A stretch of DNA of 64,000 nucleotides from Pseudomonas sp. StFLB209 (GCF_000829415.1 NZ_AP014637.1:1438001-1502000), one strand, 5' to 3'. Shown: positions 28,578 to 39,038, numbered from the stretch's first letter. Notes: generated by a model from the letters alone, not told the origin. Program-made: numbers and translations.

Positions 28578-28967
28578 TCAACCGATGGGCGAACAAAGCT
28601 CTACCAGCGTGCCGTCCGGGCAGCGCACATACGACACCGTTTGCCCCCAGGGCTTGGTCTGCGGGCTGGCCAGTTCGGTTGCACCGGCCTGCACGGCACG
28701 CGCGTGAGCCGCCGCAACATCGTCGGTGACCAGCGCGACTTCCATGCCCAGCGGTTTGCTGGAACTGTGTGCGGCAACGTGACCGGTGCTGAAATTTGAT
28801 TGCGCCAGTTCATCGGCAGCAAAGGCCAGCGCGGTTGCACCGGTTTCCAGCTCGCCGTAGGTGCCGGACTCATGGACAAAGCGGGTTGCCAGGCCGAACG
28901 CCTGGTTGAAGAACGCCAGGGACGCGGCAACGTCGGGGACGTAAATGATGGTGTAGCCGAATTTCAT
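28578..28967 (-). CDS. VOC family protein (glyoxalase fold)
   Basis: A 129-residue single-domain VOC protein. It starts MKFGYTIIYVPDVAASLAFF and ends SYVRCPDGTLVELCSPIG, which gives the paired beta-alpha-beta-beta-beta modules. AAGGAGTCCAGCGC precedes ATG 28967. Glu/His metal ligands are only partly recognisable, so an enzymatic role is uncertain. It stands between hisB and the aminotransferase and has its own start region with a REP doublet upstream. Confidence 0.85.
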   Translation of the reverse strand: MKFGYTIIYVPDVAASLAFFNQAFGLATRFVHESGTYGELETGATALAFAADELAQSNFSTGHVAAHSSSKPLGMEVALVTDDVAAAHARAVQAGATELASPQTKPWGQTVSYVRCPDGTLVELCSPIG

Positions 28968-29027
28968 GCGCTGGACTCCTTGTCTGGATGCAATGGTATT
29001 CGTATCGCGACATCGGCAACGACACCC

Positions 29028-29081
29028 CGTAGGAGCTGCTTTAGCAGCGAGCCCTTTCGCTGCTGAAGCAGCTCCTACGGG
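29028..29081. repeat. REP doublet, GCTGC version
   Basis: CGTAGGAGCTGCTTTAGCAGCG faces GCTGCTGAAGCAGCTCCTACG. Here the stem is GCTGC/GCAGC instead of GCGGC/GCCGC, a compensated change. Confidence 0.85.
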
Positions 29082-29107
29082 CGAGGCCAGGTGTCGGGCC
29101 GCAATGC

Positions 29108-30304
29108 TTACGCGAACAGGCTGGCGATGGCGTCGGCGACTTTGTCGACGTTGCTGTCGTTCAGGCCGGCCAGACACATCCGGCCGCTGCGGATCAGGTA
29201 AACGCCGTGTTTGTCGCGCAGTTCATCGACCTGTTCGGCGCTCAGGCCGGTATAGCTGAACATGCCGCTCTGCTCCAGGATGAAGCTGAAGTCCTTTTGC
29301 GGCGCCTTCTGCGCCAGCACCTCTACCAGGCGTTGGCGCATTTCAATGATGCGCACGCGCATGGCCTCAACTTCGGCCAGCCAGTCAGCACGCAGCGCCG
29401 GGCTATTGAGTACCCGCGCCACGATCTGCGCGCCATGCACCGGCGGGCTGGAGTAGTTGCGGCGCACGGTGGCTTTCAATTGGCCCAGCACTCGCTCAGC
29501 CAGTTCGGCGCTTTCGCAGACGATCGACAGGCCGCCGACCCGCTCGCCATACAGCGAGAAAATTTTCGAGAACGAGTTACTGACGATGGTGGTGGCGCCC
29601 GCCTCGGCCATGGTGCGGATCGCGTAGGCATCCTGCTCCATGCCTTTGCCAAAGCCCTGATAAGCAATGTCGAGGAACGCGATCAGTTCGCGGCCTTTGA
29701 CCACCTCAACCACCTGATCCCACTGCGCTGGCGTCAGGTCGGCGCCCGTCGGGTTATGACAGCACGGGTGCAACAGCACGATGCTGCGCGCCGGCAGGCC
29801 TTGCAGCGTGCCGAGCATGGCCGCGAAGTCGACACCGCCGGTACGTTTGTCGAAGTACGGGTAGCTGTTGACCTTGAAGCCCGCACCGCCGAACAGCGCG
29901 ATGTGGTTTTCCCAGGTCGGGTCGCTGACCCACACCTGAGAATCCGGGAAGGCGTATTTCAGGAAGTCCGCGCCGACCTTCAGCGCGCCCGAGCCGCCCA
30001 CGGTCTGGATGGTCGCCACACGGCCAGCCTTGAGCAGCGGGTTCTCGGCGCCGAACAGCAGGTTCTGAATCGCCTGACGATAAGGTGCCAGGCCCTCCAT
30101 CGGCAGGTATACGCAAGCGCTCTGCTCACCGGCATCGATCTCGTGCTGGGCGCGGACGGCGGTGTCCAGGCGTGGAATGTGACCCACGGCGTCATAGTAG
30201 AGGCCAATACTCAGATTGACCTTGTCAGTGCGCGGATCCTTGCCAAAGGTTTCCATCAAGGAAAGGATCGGGTCACCGGCGTACGACTCCACGTGGGCAA
30301 ACAT
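29108..30304 (-). CDS. tyrB: Aromatic amino acid aminotransferase
   Basis: A 398-residue class I aminotransferase of the AspC/TyrB group. It opens [20 protein letters not shown]. It has [15 protein letters not shown], the PLP lysine in [16 protein letters not shown], and the substrate carboxylate Arg region near the C-terminus. CAGGAGTTTGTCCGC precedes ATG 30304. Distinguishing tyrosine from aspartate specificity by sequence alone is not secure. The neighbouring AroP-like permease and Lrp regulator favour aromatic amino acids. Confidence 0.85.
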   Translation of the reverse strand: MFAHVESYAGDPILSLMETFGKDPRTDKVNLSIGLYYDAVGHIPRLDTAVRAQHEIDAGEQSACVYLPMEGLAPYRQAIQNLLFGAENPLLKAGRVATIQTVGGSGALKVGADFLKYAFPDSQVWVSDPTWENHIALFGGAGFKVNSYPYFDKRTGGVDFAAMLGTLQGLPARSIVLLHPCCHNPTGADLTPAQWDQVVEVVKGRELIAFLDIAYQGFGKGMEQDAYAIRTMAEAGATTIVSNSFSKIFSLYGERVGGLSIVCESAELAERVLGQLKATVRRNYSSPPVHGAQIVARVLNSPALRADWLAEVEAMRVRIIEMRQRLVEVLAQKAPQKDFSFILEQSGMFSYTGLSAEQVDELRDKHGVYLIRSGRMCLAGLNDSNVDKVADAIASLFA

Positions 30305-30332
30305 GCGGACAAACTCCTGAAAGTAAGGGAAA

Positions 30333-30956
30333 TCAGGCCGAGTAACGGTCGGCCCGGTGGTTCTGCGCAATGATGAAGTTCAGCAGTATGGCGCCCAGCA
30401 CCGAAACGCCCAGCACCGGCAAACTGATGAACGCCAGGGACGCGATCAGCACGCTGATGTCCACGCCCATCTGCAACCAGCCAGCCTTGAAGCCATACCG
30501 GTCCTGAACATACAGGGCAAGGATGTTAACACCACCCAGACTGGCCTTGTGACGGAACAACACCAGGAACCCGACGCCCAGCATCACGTTGCCCACCAGC
30601 GCGGCATAGAACGGCTGCAACTGATCAATGTGGATAAACAGCCCGTGGCGATCAGAGAAGTACGACACCAGCCCCACCGCACAAAAGGTCTTGAGGGTGA
30701 ACACCCGCCCCATGCGCCGCAACGCCAGATAATAGAACGGCAGATTGAGCATGAAGAAGGCAGCACCGAACGGTAAGGCCCAGGCGTAATGCAGGTACAG
30801 CGCAATGCCCGCCGTGCCGCCAGTCATCACCCCTGCCTGACGCAGCAGCATGACGGCGAAGGAAATCATCGCGGTCGCGATAACAATCGCAAAGATGTCT
30901 TCCTGGAGCGAGTGGCGGGTATCGACAGGTTTGGCGGCGGCAACGGTCGTGGTCAT
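30333..30956 (-). CDS. YitT family membrane protein
   Basis: A 207-residue inner-membrane protein with about five hydrophobic segments, for example [17 protein letters not shown] and [16 protein letters not shown]. The conserved [14 protein letters not shown] and [16 protein letters not shown] belong to the YitT (DUF161) fold. In-frame alternatives at 30986 and GTG 31001 are possible, since none has a good ribosome binding site. It lies upstream of tyrB in the same direction. A transport function is suspected for the family, but the substrate is unknown. Confidence 0.8.
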   Translation of the reverse strand: MTTTVAAAKPVDTRHSLQEDIFAIVIATAMISFAVMLLRQAGVMTGGTAGIALYLHYAWALPFGAAFFMLNLPFYYLALRRMGRVFTLKTFCAVGLVSYFSDRHGLFIHIDQLQPFYAALVGNVMLGVGFLVLFRHKASLGGVNILALYVQDRYGFKAGWLQMGVDISVLIASLAFISLPVLGVSVLGAILLNFIIAQNHRADRYSA

Positions 30957-31139
30957 GGGTGTCGCTCGGGCAGGATCGGGGCTCATAAGGACGTACGCCA
31001 CACAGCGCGCGCCTCACACAATGAGCGCCAATACTATCCACAACATCAATTTTGCGCGAATAAATAACGATAAACGCACAAACAAGACACAAAACAAATA
31101 ATAAATGCACTAATTACGCGCAAAATTGATTTTCATGCA

Positions 31140-31631
31140 TCAACACAGCGCAGTCTTGCCCCCGACCAGCGCGGTGACCTCGCTGTTTTCCTTCAGGCGC
31201 TCCAGCACCACTGCGGTCTTGATATGCGCCACCGCATCGCTGGCGGTGATCAGCTCCATCAGGCGATTGAGGCTGTCCAGATTGTCGACCGCGACCTTGA
31301 GGGTGTAGTCCGCATCGCCGGTGGTTTTGTAGGCATCGATGATCGAATCAAGGGTCGTCACCAATGAGTGAAATTGTTCGCGATGCTCGGTGCGGTGGCT
31401 GGTCAGGCGCACCTCGATCATCGCCAATACCTCGCGGCCCATGGCCTGCGGGGCAATGCGGGCGTGATAGCCCTGAATCAACAGGCTCTGCTCCAGGCTG
31501 ATACGGCGCCGTGAGCATTGCGAAGCGGACAAGCCGACCAGATCGCTCAACTCCTGATTGGTCAGGCGGCCATTGGCTTGCAAGAGCGTAAGGATTTTCA
31601 GATCAAAGTCGTCGATTTCATTCATTTTCAT
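31140..31631 (-). CDS. Lrp/AsnC family transcriptional regulator
   Basis: A 163-residue regulator with an N-terminal helix-turn-helix (LQANGRLTNQELSDLVGLSASQ and following, about 14-45) and a C-terminal RAM domain that binds amino acids (about 75-150). It is divergent from the aromatic permease gene and upstream of YitT and tyrB, so these are its likely targets. No strong ribosome binding site is seen before ATG 31631; ATG 31625 is an alternative. Confidence 0.9.
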   Translation of the reverse strand: MKMNEIDDFDLKILTLLQANGRLTNQELSDLVGLSASQCSRRRISLEQSLLIQGYHARIAPQAMGREVLAMIEVRLTSHRTEHREQFHSLVTTLDSIIDAYKTTGDADYTLKVAVDNLDSLNRLMELITASDAVAHIKTAVVLERLKENSEVTALVGGKTALC

Positions 31632-31736
31632 TGTGGTAATCGCCCAGGCTTTAAATGTTTCCAGGCCGCGCAGCCTATCAGCTTAAATGACCTATCCGCG
31701 AACCCGCTCAGAGTGCAGAATCACGCCCCTGAAAAA

Positions 31737-31751
31737 TGGCACCGCATTTGC
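31737..31751 (+). promoter_or_regulatory. Sigma-54 (-24/-12) promoter for the AroP-like permease
   Basis: TGGCACCGCATTTGC has the invariant GG and GC with exactly 10 bases between, and it matches the TGGCAC-N5-TTGC consensus closely. Initiation would fall near 31763, about 55 bp before the permease start at 31820. An enhancer-binding activator would be needed. Confidence 0.75.
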
Positions 31752-31819
31752 TGTGTCAGCGCCTTACAAGAGCCCGGCTGCAAGCGGGCCATTTGTCATT
31801 CATTGCTATGGAAAATCCA

Positions 31820-33181
31820 ATGACCCAAGCAACGCTGCACCGCGGCCTGAAAAACAGGCACATCCAGCTGATCGCCCTGGGCGGTGCCATCGGTACCGGG
31901 CTGTTTCTGGGCGTCGCCCATACCGTCAGCATGGCCGGCCCGTCGGTCATCCTCGGCTACGCCATCGCCGGCCTGATTGCCTTCTTCATCATGCGCCAGC
32001 TCGGCGAAATGGCCGTCGAAGAGTCGGTGGCCGGGACCTTCAGCCACTTTGCCAACACCTACTGGGGGCCGCTGGCCGGTTTTATGTCGGGCTGGAACTA
32101 CTGGGTGCTCTATGTGCTGGTAGGCATGGCAGAACTCACTGCCGTGGGCCTGTACGTCCAGTACTGGTGGCCAGAGATTCCGACCTGGATGTCGGCGGCA
32201 GCGTTCTTCGTGATCATCAACCTGCTGAACCTGAGCAGCGTGAAAACCTACGGTGAGACAGAATTCTGGTTCTCGATCATCAAGGTGGCCGCGATCATCG
32301 GCATGATCGTGTTCGGCGCCATTCTGCTGGCCAGCGGCAACGGCGGCCCGCAAGCCTCAATCAGCAACCTGTGGCAGAACGGCGGCTTCTTCCCCAACGG
32401 GGTCAAAGGCCTGCTGATGGCAATGGCCTTCATCATGTTTTCGTTCGGCGGTCTGGAACTGATCGGCATCACCGCCGCCGAAGCCCAGGACCCCAAGCGC
32501 AGCATTCCCAAGGCCACCAACCAGGTGATCTACCGCATCCTGATTTTCTATGTAGGCGCGCTGACCATTCTGCTGAGCCTCTACCCGTGGGAAAAGGTCG
32601 TCACCGGCGGCAGCCCGTTCGTGCTGATTTTCCATGACCTGGACAGCAACATCGTCGCCACCGTGCTCAATATCGTGGTGCTCACCGCCGCGCTGTCGGT
32701 CTACAACAGTTGCGTGTACAGCAACAGCCGCATGATGTTCGGCCTTGCTGCGCAGGGCAACGCGCCCAAGGCGATGCTCAAGGTCAACGCCCGTGGCGTG
32801 CCGGTCAACTCGCTGGCCGTGTCGGCCACAGCCACCGGCCTGTGCGTACTGATCAACTACCTGATGCCCGGCGAAGCCTTCAAGTTGCTGATGGCCCTGG
32901 TGGTCGCCTCGCTGGTGATCAACTGGGTGCTGATTACCATCACCCACCTGAAATTTCGCGCCGCCAAGCGTGAGGCCGGCCAAGTCACTCAATTCCAGAG
33001 CATTGGCTACCCGTTCACCAACTACCTGTGCCTGGCATTTCTGCTCGGCATCCTGGTGATCATGTACCTGACGCCAGGCATCAGCAGTTCGGTGGTCATC
33101 ATGCCGTTCTGGCTCGCCTTGCTGATCGCGGCCTACAGGCTCAAGTGCAAGAGCGCAGCACAGCTGTCCAAGTCGTCCTGA
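31820..33181 (+). CDS. Amino acid permease, aromatic (AroP/PheP) type
   Basis: A 453-residue APC-superfamily transporter with 12 predicted membrane segments. GGAIGTGLFLGVAHTVSMAGPS is the first-helix signature, followed by EMAVEESVAGTFSHFA and FSFGGLELIGITAAEAQDP. ATG 31820 has ATGGAAAATCC before it; ATG 31808 is possible. The longer frame from 31736 starts upstream of the sigma-54 promoter and cannot be the product. A hairpin terminator follows. Aromatic specificity is inferred from similarity and from tyrB nearby; proline or histidine permeases are close relatives. Confidence 0.85.
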   Translation: MTQATLHRGLKNRHIQLIALGGAIGTGLFLGVAHTVSMAGPSVILGYAIAGLIAFFIMRQLGEMAVEESVAGTFSHFANTYWGPLAGFMSGWNYWVLYVLVGMAELTAVGLYVQYWWPEIPTWMSAAAFFVIINLLNLSSVKTYGETEFWFSIIKVAAIIGMIVFGAILLASGNGGPQASISNLWQNGGFFPNGVKGLLMAMAFIMFSFGGLELIGITAAEAQDPKRSIPKATNQVIYRILIFYVGALTILLSLYPWEKVVTGGSPFVLIFHDLDSNIVATVLNIVVLTAALSVYNSCVYSNSRMMFGLAAQGNAPKAMLKVNARGVPVNSLAVSATATGLCVLINYLMPGEAFKLLMALVVASLVINWVLITITHLKFRAAKREAGQVTQFQSIGYPFTNYLCLAFLLGILVIMYLTPGISSSVVIMPFWLALLIAAYRLKCKSAAQLSKSS

Positions 33182-33196
33182 GTTTTACAGCGCCCA

Positions 33197-33230
33197 CAAA
33201 AAAGCGCCTGCATGCAGGCGCTTTTTTTAT
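33197..33230 (+). terminator. Intrinsic terminator of the permease gene
   Basis: AAAAAAGCGCCTG and CAGGCGCTTTTTTT form a stem with a T run, 20 bp after the stop codon. Confidence 0.9.
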
Positions 33231-33254
33231 AACTTCTGACTGATCGGTATATCT

Positions 33255-33346
33255 GTAGGAGCAGCTTTAGCTGCGAAGCCTTCGTCGTATTCGCGACAAA
33301 CGTGCCGAGGCTACAGACCTCTTCGCGACTAAAGTCGCTCCTACGT
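33255..33346. repeat. REP doublet, GCAGC and GCGAC versions
   Basis: TGTAGGAGCAGCTTTAGCTGCG faces CGCGACTAAAGTCGCTCCTACG. The two copies carry different but self-complementary stem arms. Confidence 0.85.
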
Positions 33347-33349
33347 GGA

Positions 33350-35011
33350 TCAGTTAAACAGTACCGCTGTTTTCTGCAGGGTCACCCACACACCCCACGC
33401 CAACGGGATGCCCACGGCCAGCCAGGCCGCGATCACAAACGGCGTGGTACCGGCAGCGGCTTTCCATTCCAGCACGGTAGTGCCTTCGCTGCTCTTGTCG
33501 TGACCGATGGCGCGCTCGGCGGCCAGTTCGGCGTCGGTCATGAAGTACTTGTCGGCCACCGGACGGATCATCAGGTTGCAGATAAAGCCCAGCACCAACA
33601 GACCGGCAAGGATGTACAGCGTGATGTCATAGGCATCGGCCCGCGCCACACCGTGGCTGAGCTGGTACTCACGCAGGTAGTTGACCAGTACCGGACCCAG
33701 CACACCGGCTGCCGCCCAGGCGGTCAGCAGACGACCGTGGATCGCACCGACCATCTGGGTACCGAACAGGTCAGCCAGGTAAGCCGGCACAGTGGCAAAG
33801 CCGCCGCCGTACATCGACAGCACCACACAGAAGGCCGCCACGAACAGCGCGATGCTGCCCCAGTGACCCAGCGTTGGCACCGAGGCGTACAACACGAAGC
33901 CCAGCGCGAAGAAGATGAAGTAGGTGGCTTTACGGCCCAGGTAGTCCGAGCACGAGGCCCAGAAGAACCGGCCACCGATGTTGAACAGGCTCAGCAGACC
34001 GGTGAAGCCGGCGGCGATCGCCGCAATGGCCTTGAGCTGGTCAGCATTCAGTTCGCTGAAGGTCAGGTCATTGCCCAGCAGCTTGCCGGCGAACACTTCC
34101 TGCAGCAGCGGCGATGCCATGCCCAGGATGCCGATACCAGCCGAAACGTTCAGGCACAGCACCAGCCAGACCAGACGGAACTGCGGGGTTTTCCAGGCCA
34201 CACTGACATGCACGTGGCGGTCAGTGATCATCGCGTTGCTGGCTTTCTTGGCAGGCGCGGTCCAGCCTTCAGGCTTCCAGCCGGTTGGCGGTACGCGGTA
34301 GCCCAGAGCGCCACCCATCATGAACACGAAGTAGATCACCGCCATGACCGCGAAGCTCTGCCATACACCTACGCCGTCAGCGCTGGCGAAGTGGCTCATC
34401 AGTGCAGTGGCCAGCGGTGCACCCACCATCGCGCCGCCACCGAAGCCCATGATCGCCATGCCGGTAGCCATGCCGCGCTTGTCCGGGAACCATTTGATCA
34501 GGGTCGACACCGGAGAGATATAACCCAGGCCCAGACCGATACCGCCGATGACTCCGGAACCCAGCCACATCAGCCAGATCTGGTGGGTATAGATACCCAG
34601 CGCGGAAATCAGCAGACCGCCACACCAGCACAGTGCCGAGACGACACCGGCCTTACGAGGACCTGCGTGCTCCAGCCAGCCACCCCAGATAGCTGCCGAA
34701 CAGCCCAGGAAAATGAAGAACAGCGTGTAGATCCAGCCCAGCATGGAGATCTGCCAGTCACAGCTCGACGCAAACATCTGTGCGAAGAAACCCATGTCCG
34801 GGGTGCAGGCGACAGGAGCGGTGATACCGACAGCCTTGGACAACGGCAACCAGAACACCGAGAAGCCGTAAGCCATACCAATACACAGGTGGATGGCCAG
34901 AGCGGCGGGCGGAACGAGCCAGCGGTTGAAACCCGGCTTGGCAATAATGCGTTCTTTGGACAAGAACGCAGGCTGGGCAGATTGGCCACCCAACGCTGTG
35001 CTTGTACTCAT
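33350..35011 (-). CDS. MFS transporter, OFA (oxalate/formate antiporter) family
   Basis: A 553-residue major-facilitator protein with 12 or more hydrophobic helices. It is recognised by IHLCIGMAYGFSVFWLPLS and a long loop after helix 1 (GITAPVACTPDMGFFAQMFA). GYISPVSTLIKWFPDKRGMA and the LADLFGTQMVGAIHGRLLTA motif of the OFA family follow. The substrate is probably a small carboxylate. No biosynthetic or catabolic partner gene is adjacent. ATG 35011 has only a weak GGGG upstream. Confidence 0.87.
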   Translation of the reverse strand: MSTSTALGGQSAQPAFLSKERIIAKPGFNRWLVPPAALAIHLCIGMAYGFSVFWLPLSKAVGITAPVACTPDMGFFAQMFASSCDWQISMLGWIYTLFFIFLGCSAAIWGGWLEHAGPRKAGVVSALCWCGGLLISALGIYTHQIWLMWLGSGVIGGIGLGLGYISPVSTLIKWFPDKRGMATGMAIMGFGGGAMVGAPLATALMSHFASADGVGVWQSFAVMAVIYFVFMMGGALGYRVPPTGWKPEGWTAPAKKASNAMITDRHVHVSVAWKTPQFRLVWLVLCLNVSAGIGILGMASPLLQEVFAGKLLGNDLTFSELNADQLKAIAAIAAGFTGLLSLFNIGGRFFWASCSDYLGRKATYFIFFALGFVLYASVPTLGHWGSIALFVAAFCVVLSMYGGGFATVPAYLADLFGTQMVGAIHGRLLTAWAAAGVLGPVLVNYLREYQLSHGVARADAYDITLYILAGLLVLGFICNLMIRPVADKYFMTDAELAAERAIGHDKSSEGTTVLEWKAAAGTTPFVIAAWLAVGIPLAWGVWVTLQKTAVLFN

Positions 35012-35452
35012 TGTATTAACCCCAATGTATGCAATGCTCGCAGGACTTTTAACGCCGACCCACCCTCAGTCTTCCATGAACGAAAGCCCGGAGCTTTTAT
35101 ATTCAATAGGTTACGGTTATGTGGCAAAAAGCCGCACCTGATCAGCGATGGCGCAAGAGTAGCACTTACAAGAGGCAGTTAGTGTTTTGTTACAGGTTTT
35201 TTTCGACTTTTCTCAATAAGCTTTTTCTATGATGCAATAGATCTAACCGATCATAAAAAACATGCCCCATAGATCAATAAATCAGGGCGCTTAGTTGTCA
35301 CACAAAGTCCGTTGCTTCGTGCAATTTACCCGACCCAATCGGCGACCAGCCGGCAGACCGACCGCCATCCTGCCGGCTTGTGCGCCCGACAGCCTGACGA
35401 CAACGGTATACTCACTGACCCATTTCGAGCGACCGACCACAAGGACCCGCCC
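35012..35452. other. Divergent intergenic region OFA transporter / AsmA
   Basis: About 440 bp, AT-richer than the flanks. It should hold both promoters. I see no terminator, REP or RNA gene and cannot assign promoter boxes with confidence. Confidence 0.5.
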
Positions 35453-37687
35453 ATGAAAGCGTTCGGCAAAATCCTGGGACTGTTTATTCTCGGTTTGTTG
35501 CTGATCATCGTGGCTCTCGGCTTTGCCTTGACCCATCTGTTTGATCCCAACGACTACAAAGACGAAATCCGCCAACTGGCCCGCGAGAAGGCCAATGTCG
35601 AGCTGACCCTCAACGGCGATATCGGCTGGAGCCTGTTCCCCTGGCTGGGCCTGGAATTGCACGACGCCCGGGTCGCAACCCTCAATGCGCCAGACCAACC
35701 GTTTGCCGACCTGCAGATGCTTGGCCTGTCGGTCAGGGTGCTGCCGCTGATCCGGCGCGAAGTGCAGATGAGCGATGTTCGCGTCGAAGGCCTGAACCTG
35801 ACCCTCAACCGTGACAAGAACGGCCATGGCAACTGGGAGGACATCGGTAAACCGGCGACCCCGGCCAGTACCACGCCAACCGCCCCGGCCGGCGAGAGCA
35901 CTCCGCCAGCACAAGACACTGCGCAAAAACCTTCCAGGCCCGTCAAGCTGGATATCGACAGCCTGACCGTCAACAATGCCCGCGTGCTGTATACCGATGA
36001 AGCGAAGAACCAGACCTATACCGCCGAAAGCATCCAGCTGAGCACCGGCCCGGTTCGTGAGGGCAGCGACATCAGCCTGAAGCTCACCGCGTTCCTCAGC
36101 GGCAACCAGCCTGCATTGCGCGCCCGCACCGAACTGACCGGCAACCTGCGCCTGGATCGGGCCCTGCAGCGCTACCAGTTCGAAGACATGCGTCTGTCCG
36201 GTGAACTGGCCGGCGAGCCGCTGCAAGGCAAGACCGTCACCTTTGTTGCTCAAGGCCAGTTGCTGGCTGACCTGGCGGCCAATGTGGCCGAATGGAACAG
36301 CCTGAAAATCACCACCAATCAACTGCGCGCGCTGGGCGAACTGCGCGCCCGCGATCTGGACAAGACCCCGCAGCTCAGCGGCGGCCTGTCGGTGGCGCAA
36401 TTCAACCTGCGCACCTTCATGGACGGTATCGGCCAGCCACTGCCGACCATGGCCGAAGGCAGCCTGAGCAAGGTCGAGCTGGTCACCCGCCTGAGCGGCA
36501 CGCCGACCAGCCTGGTGCTCGATGAGCTGAACCTCAAGGTCGACGACAGCACTTTCAGCGGTCGCGTCGCCATAGAAGACTTCAGCAAACAGGCGCTGCG
36601 CCTGCAACTGAAGGCCGACAGCTTCGACGCCGACCGCTATCGCCCGGCCGCAACCGAGACCGAAAAAGGCGCCAAGGCGGCGCGCAAGTCCGAAGTACAG
36701 AACAGCGAAGCCACAGCCATCGCCGGCGCGGGCACCACCCCACTGCCCGAGCCGCCGACCAAGACCGCCTGGAGCACCGAGAAGCTGTTGCCGCTGGAGC
36801 GCCTGCGCAGTCTCGACGTCGAAGCCGAGCTGAGTTTCGGCAAACTGATCGTCAACAAGCTGCCGATCGACAATGCCGCGCTCAAGACCCAGGCCGCCGG
36901 CGGCGTGATCCGTGTCGACAGCCTGCGCGGCGGTTTGTACAACGGCGACTTCGAGATCAAGGGCAACCTTGATGCCCGCCAGGACATCCCGACCGCCAGC
37001 GTGCAGACCCGGGTCAACAAGGTGCCGGTCGAGCGCGTGCTCGATAGCCAGGGCCAGACCCCGCCCGTGCGCGGCCAGTTGATCCTCAACAGTGATCTGA
37101 GCGGCAAGGGCAACAGTGAGAAAGCGCTGATCGACAGCCTTAACGGCACCGCCAGCTTCGTCGTCAACAATGGCGTGCTGGTCAATGCCAACCTCGAACA
37201 GCAACTCTGCCAGGGCATTGCCCTGCTCAACCGCAAGCCGCTGACCGGCGAGCCACGCGGCAAGGACACCCCGTTCCGACAACTGAGCGGCAGCCTTGCC
37301 GTGCGTAACGGCGTGGCCAGCAACCCGGACCTCAAGGCGCAGATCCCCGGCCTGACCCTCAACGGTAAAGGCGATGTCGACCTGCGCGTGCTGGGCATGG
37401 ATTATCGCGTCGGCATCATCATCGAAGGCGACAAGGGCGAAATGCCCGACCCGGCCTGCCAGGTCAACGAGCGCTATGTCGGCATCGAGTGGCCGGTGCA
37501 TTGCCGTGGCCCGCTGGAGCTGGGTGCCAAGGCGTGCCGGGTCGACAAGGAAGGCATCGGCCAGGTCGCCGCCAAGCTTGCGGCCAATGAAGTGCGCAAC
37601 AAGCTCGATGAAAAGATCGAAGAAAAACTGGGCGACAAAGTCAGCCCTGAACTCAAAGACGCTCTGAAGGGGCTGTTCAAACGATGA
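35453..37687 (+). CDS. AsmA family outer-membrane assembly protein
   Basis: A 744-residue protein with an N-terminal membrane anchor (MKAFGKILGLFILGLLLIIV) and the AsmA domain beginning at LFDPNDYKDEIRQLAREKAN. A second conserved block near the C-terminus has IALLNRKPLTGEPRGKDTPF. AsmA-like proteins are bridge-like envelope proteins linked to phospholipid transport. ATG 35453 follows AAGGACCCGCC. The stop overlaps the mutY start as ATGA, so asmA-mutY-yggX form an operon. The middle has a low-complexity Pro/Thr/Ala segment (about 140-165). Confidence 0.9.
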   Translation: MKAFGKILGLFILGLLLIIVALGFALTHLFDPNDYKDEIRQLAREKANVELTLNGDIGWSLFPWLGLELHDARVATLNAPDQPFADLQMLGLSVRVLPLIRREVQMSDVRVEGLNLTLNRDKNGHGNWEDIGKPATPASTTPTAPAGESTPPAQDTAQKPSRPVKLDIDSLTVNNARVLYTDEAKNQTYTAESIQLSTGPVREGSDISLKLTAFLSGNQPALRARTELTGNLRLDRALQRYQFEDMRLSGELAGEPLQGKTVTFVAQGQLLADLAANVAEWNSLKITTNQLRALGELRARDLDKTPQLSGGLSVAQFNLRTFMDGIGQPLPTMAEGSLSKVELVTRLSGTPTSLVLDELNLKVDDSTFSGRVAIEDFSKQALRLQLKADSFDADRYRPAATETEKGAKAARKSEVQNSEATAIAGAGTTPLPEPPTKTAWSTEKLLPLERLRSLDVEAELSFGKLIVNKLPIDNAALKTQAAGGVIRVDSLRGGLYNGDFEIKGNLDARQDIPTASVQTRVNKVPVERVLDSQGQTPPVRGQLILNSDLSGKGNSEKALIDSLNGTASFVVNNGVLVNANLEQQLCQGIALLNRKPLTGEPRGKDTPFRQLSGSLAVRNGVASNPDLKAQIPGLTLNGKGDVDLRVLGMDYRVGIIIEGDKGEMPDPACQVNERYVGIEWPVHCRGPLELGAKACRVDKEGIGQVAAKLAANEVRNKLDEKIEEKLGDKVSPELKDALKGLFKR

Positions 37688-38769
37688 ATGCTGTACACGC
37701 CCTTGCGCCTGAGCAGTTCTCTCAGGCGGTGCTGGACTGGTTCGATGTCCATGGCCGCCACGACCTGCCCTGGCAGCAGGACATCAACCCTTACCGGGTA
37801 TGGGTTTCGGAAATCATGCTGCAGCAGACCCAGGTCAGCACGGTGCTCAACTACTTCGACCGGTTCATGACCGCCCTGCCCACCGTGCAGGACCTGGCTG
37901 AAGCAGCCGAAGACGAAGTGCTGCACCTGTGGACCGGGCTGGGCTACTACACCCGCGCGCGCAACCTGCAGAAGACCGCGAAGATCATCATGGCCGAACA
38001 CGGCGGTGAGTTTCCGCGCAGTGTCGAGCAGCTCACCGAACTGCCTGGCATCGGCCTGTCCACCGCCGGGGCCATCGCCAGCATCAGTATGGGCATTCGT
38101 GCGCCGATCCTCGACGGCAACGTCAAGCGCGTGCTGGCGCGTTATGTGGCGCAGGAGGGCTACCCCGGTGAACCGGCCGTGGCGCGCCAGCTATGGGCGG
38201 TTGCCGAGCGCTTTACCCCGCACGCCCGCGTCAACCACTACACCCAGGCGATGATGGACCTCGGCGCGACCTTGTGTACGCGCAGCAAGCCCAGCTGCCT
38301 GTTGTGCCCGCTGGAGCGCAGTTGTGAAGCGCACCTGCTGGGCCTGGAAACCCGCTACCCGGTGCCCAAGCCACGCAAGAGCATCCCGCAAAAACGCACC
38401 CTGATGCCGTTGCTGGCCAACGCCCAAGGCGAGATTCTGCTTTACCGCCGCCCGTCTACCGGACTCTGGGGCGGCTTGTGGAGCCTGCCAGAGCTGGACG
38501 CCTTCGATGACCTGCAGCACCTGGCCAGCCAGCACGCGCTGGAGCTGGGCAGCCACCACGAGCTGCCAGGCGTGCTACACACCTTCAGCCATTTCCAGCT
38601 CAGCATCGAACCCTGGCTGGTCAGGGTTCAGACGCCGGCCAGCCACGTGGCCGAGGCCGACTGGCTCTGGTATAACCTCGCCACCCCGCCGCGCCTGGGC
38701 CTTGCCGCCCCGGTGAAGAAGCTGCTCAAACACGCAGCCGACGTATTGAATGCAGGAGAGTCCTCATGA
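37684..38769 (+). CDS. mutY: Adenine DNA glycosylase
   Basis: A 361-residue base-excision repair enzyme that removes adenine opposite 8-oxoguanine. It has the helix-hairpin-helix ([18 protein letters not shown]) and catalytic Asp region ([12 protein letters not shown]). The 4Fe-4S cluster cysteines in [17 protein letters not shown] have C-X6-C-X2-C-X5-C spacing. A NUDIX-like C-terminal domain reads the 8-oxoG. It overlaps asmA upstream and yggX downstream by four bases each. Confidence 0.97.
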   Translation: MNAVHALAPEQFSQAVLDWFDVHGRHDLPWQQDINPYRVWVSEIMLQQTQVSTVLNYFDRFMTALPTVQDLAEAAEDEVLHLWTGLGYYTRARNLQKTAKIIMAEHGGEFPRSVEQLTELPGIGLSTAGAIASISMGIRAPILDGNVKRVLARYVAQEGYPGEPAVARQLWAVAERFTPHARVNHYTQAMMDLGATLCTRSKPSCLLCPLERSCEAHLLGLETRYPVPKPRKSIPQKRTLMPLLANAQGEILLYRRPSTGLWGGLWSLPELDAFDDLQHLASQHALELGSHHELPGVLHTFSHFQLSIEPWLVRVQTPASHVAEADWLWYNLATPPRLGLAAPVKKLLKHAADVLNAGESS

Positions 38770-39038
38770 CCCGCACCGTAATGTGCCGCAAATACAAAGA
38801 ACAACTGCCAGGCCTGGAGCGCCCGCCGTACCCGGGTGCCAAAGGCGAAGACATCTTCAACAATGTCTCGCAGCAAGCCTGGGCCGACTGGCAGAAGCAC
38901 CAGACCCTGCTGATCAACGAGCGTCGGCTGAACATGATGAACGCCGAGGACCGCAAATTCCTGCAGACCGAAATGGACAAATACTTCTCGGGTGAGGACT
39001 ACGCCAAGGCTGAAGGCTACGTCGCGCCGGAAAACTGA
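38766..39038 (+). CDS. yggX: Fe(2+)-trafficking protein YggX
   Basis: A 90-residue protein of the iron-sulfur cluster protection family. It starts [20 protein letters not shown], and the conserved Cys is residue 7. Translation is coupled to mutY through an ATGA overlap, and AGGAGAGTCC precedes the start. YggX shields Fe-S proteins, including MutY, from oxidative damage, so the pairing makes functional sense. Confidence 0.96.
   Translation: MTRTVMCRKYKEQLPGLERPPYPGAKGEDIFNNVSQQAWADWQKHQTLLINERRLNMMNAEDRKFLQTEMDKYFSGEDYAKAEGYVAPEN

Noticed and set aside
33255..33346. CRISPR-like repeat spacing among REP copies
   Set aside because: Copies are few, inverted, irregularly spaced and scattered over the window; no cas genes.
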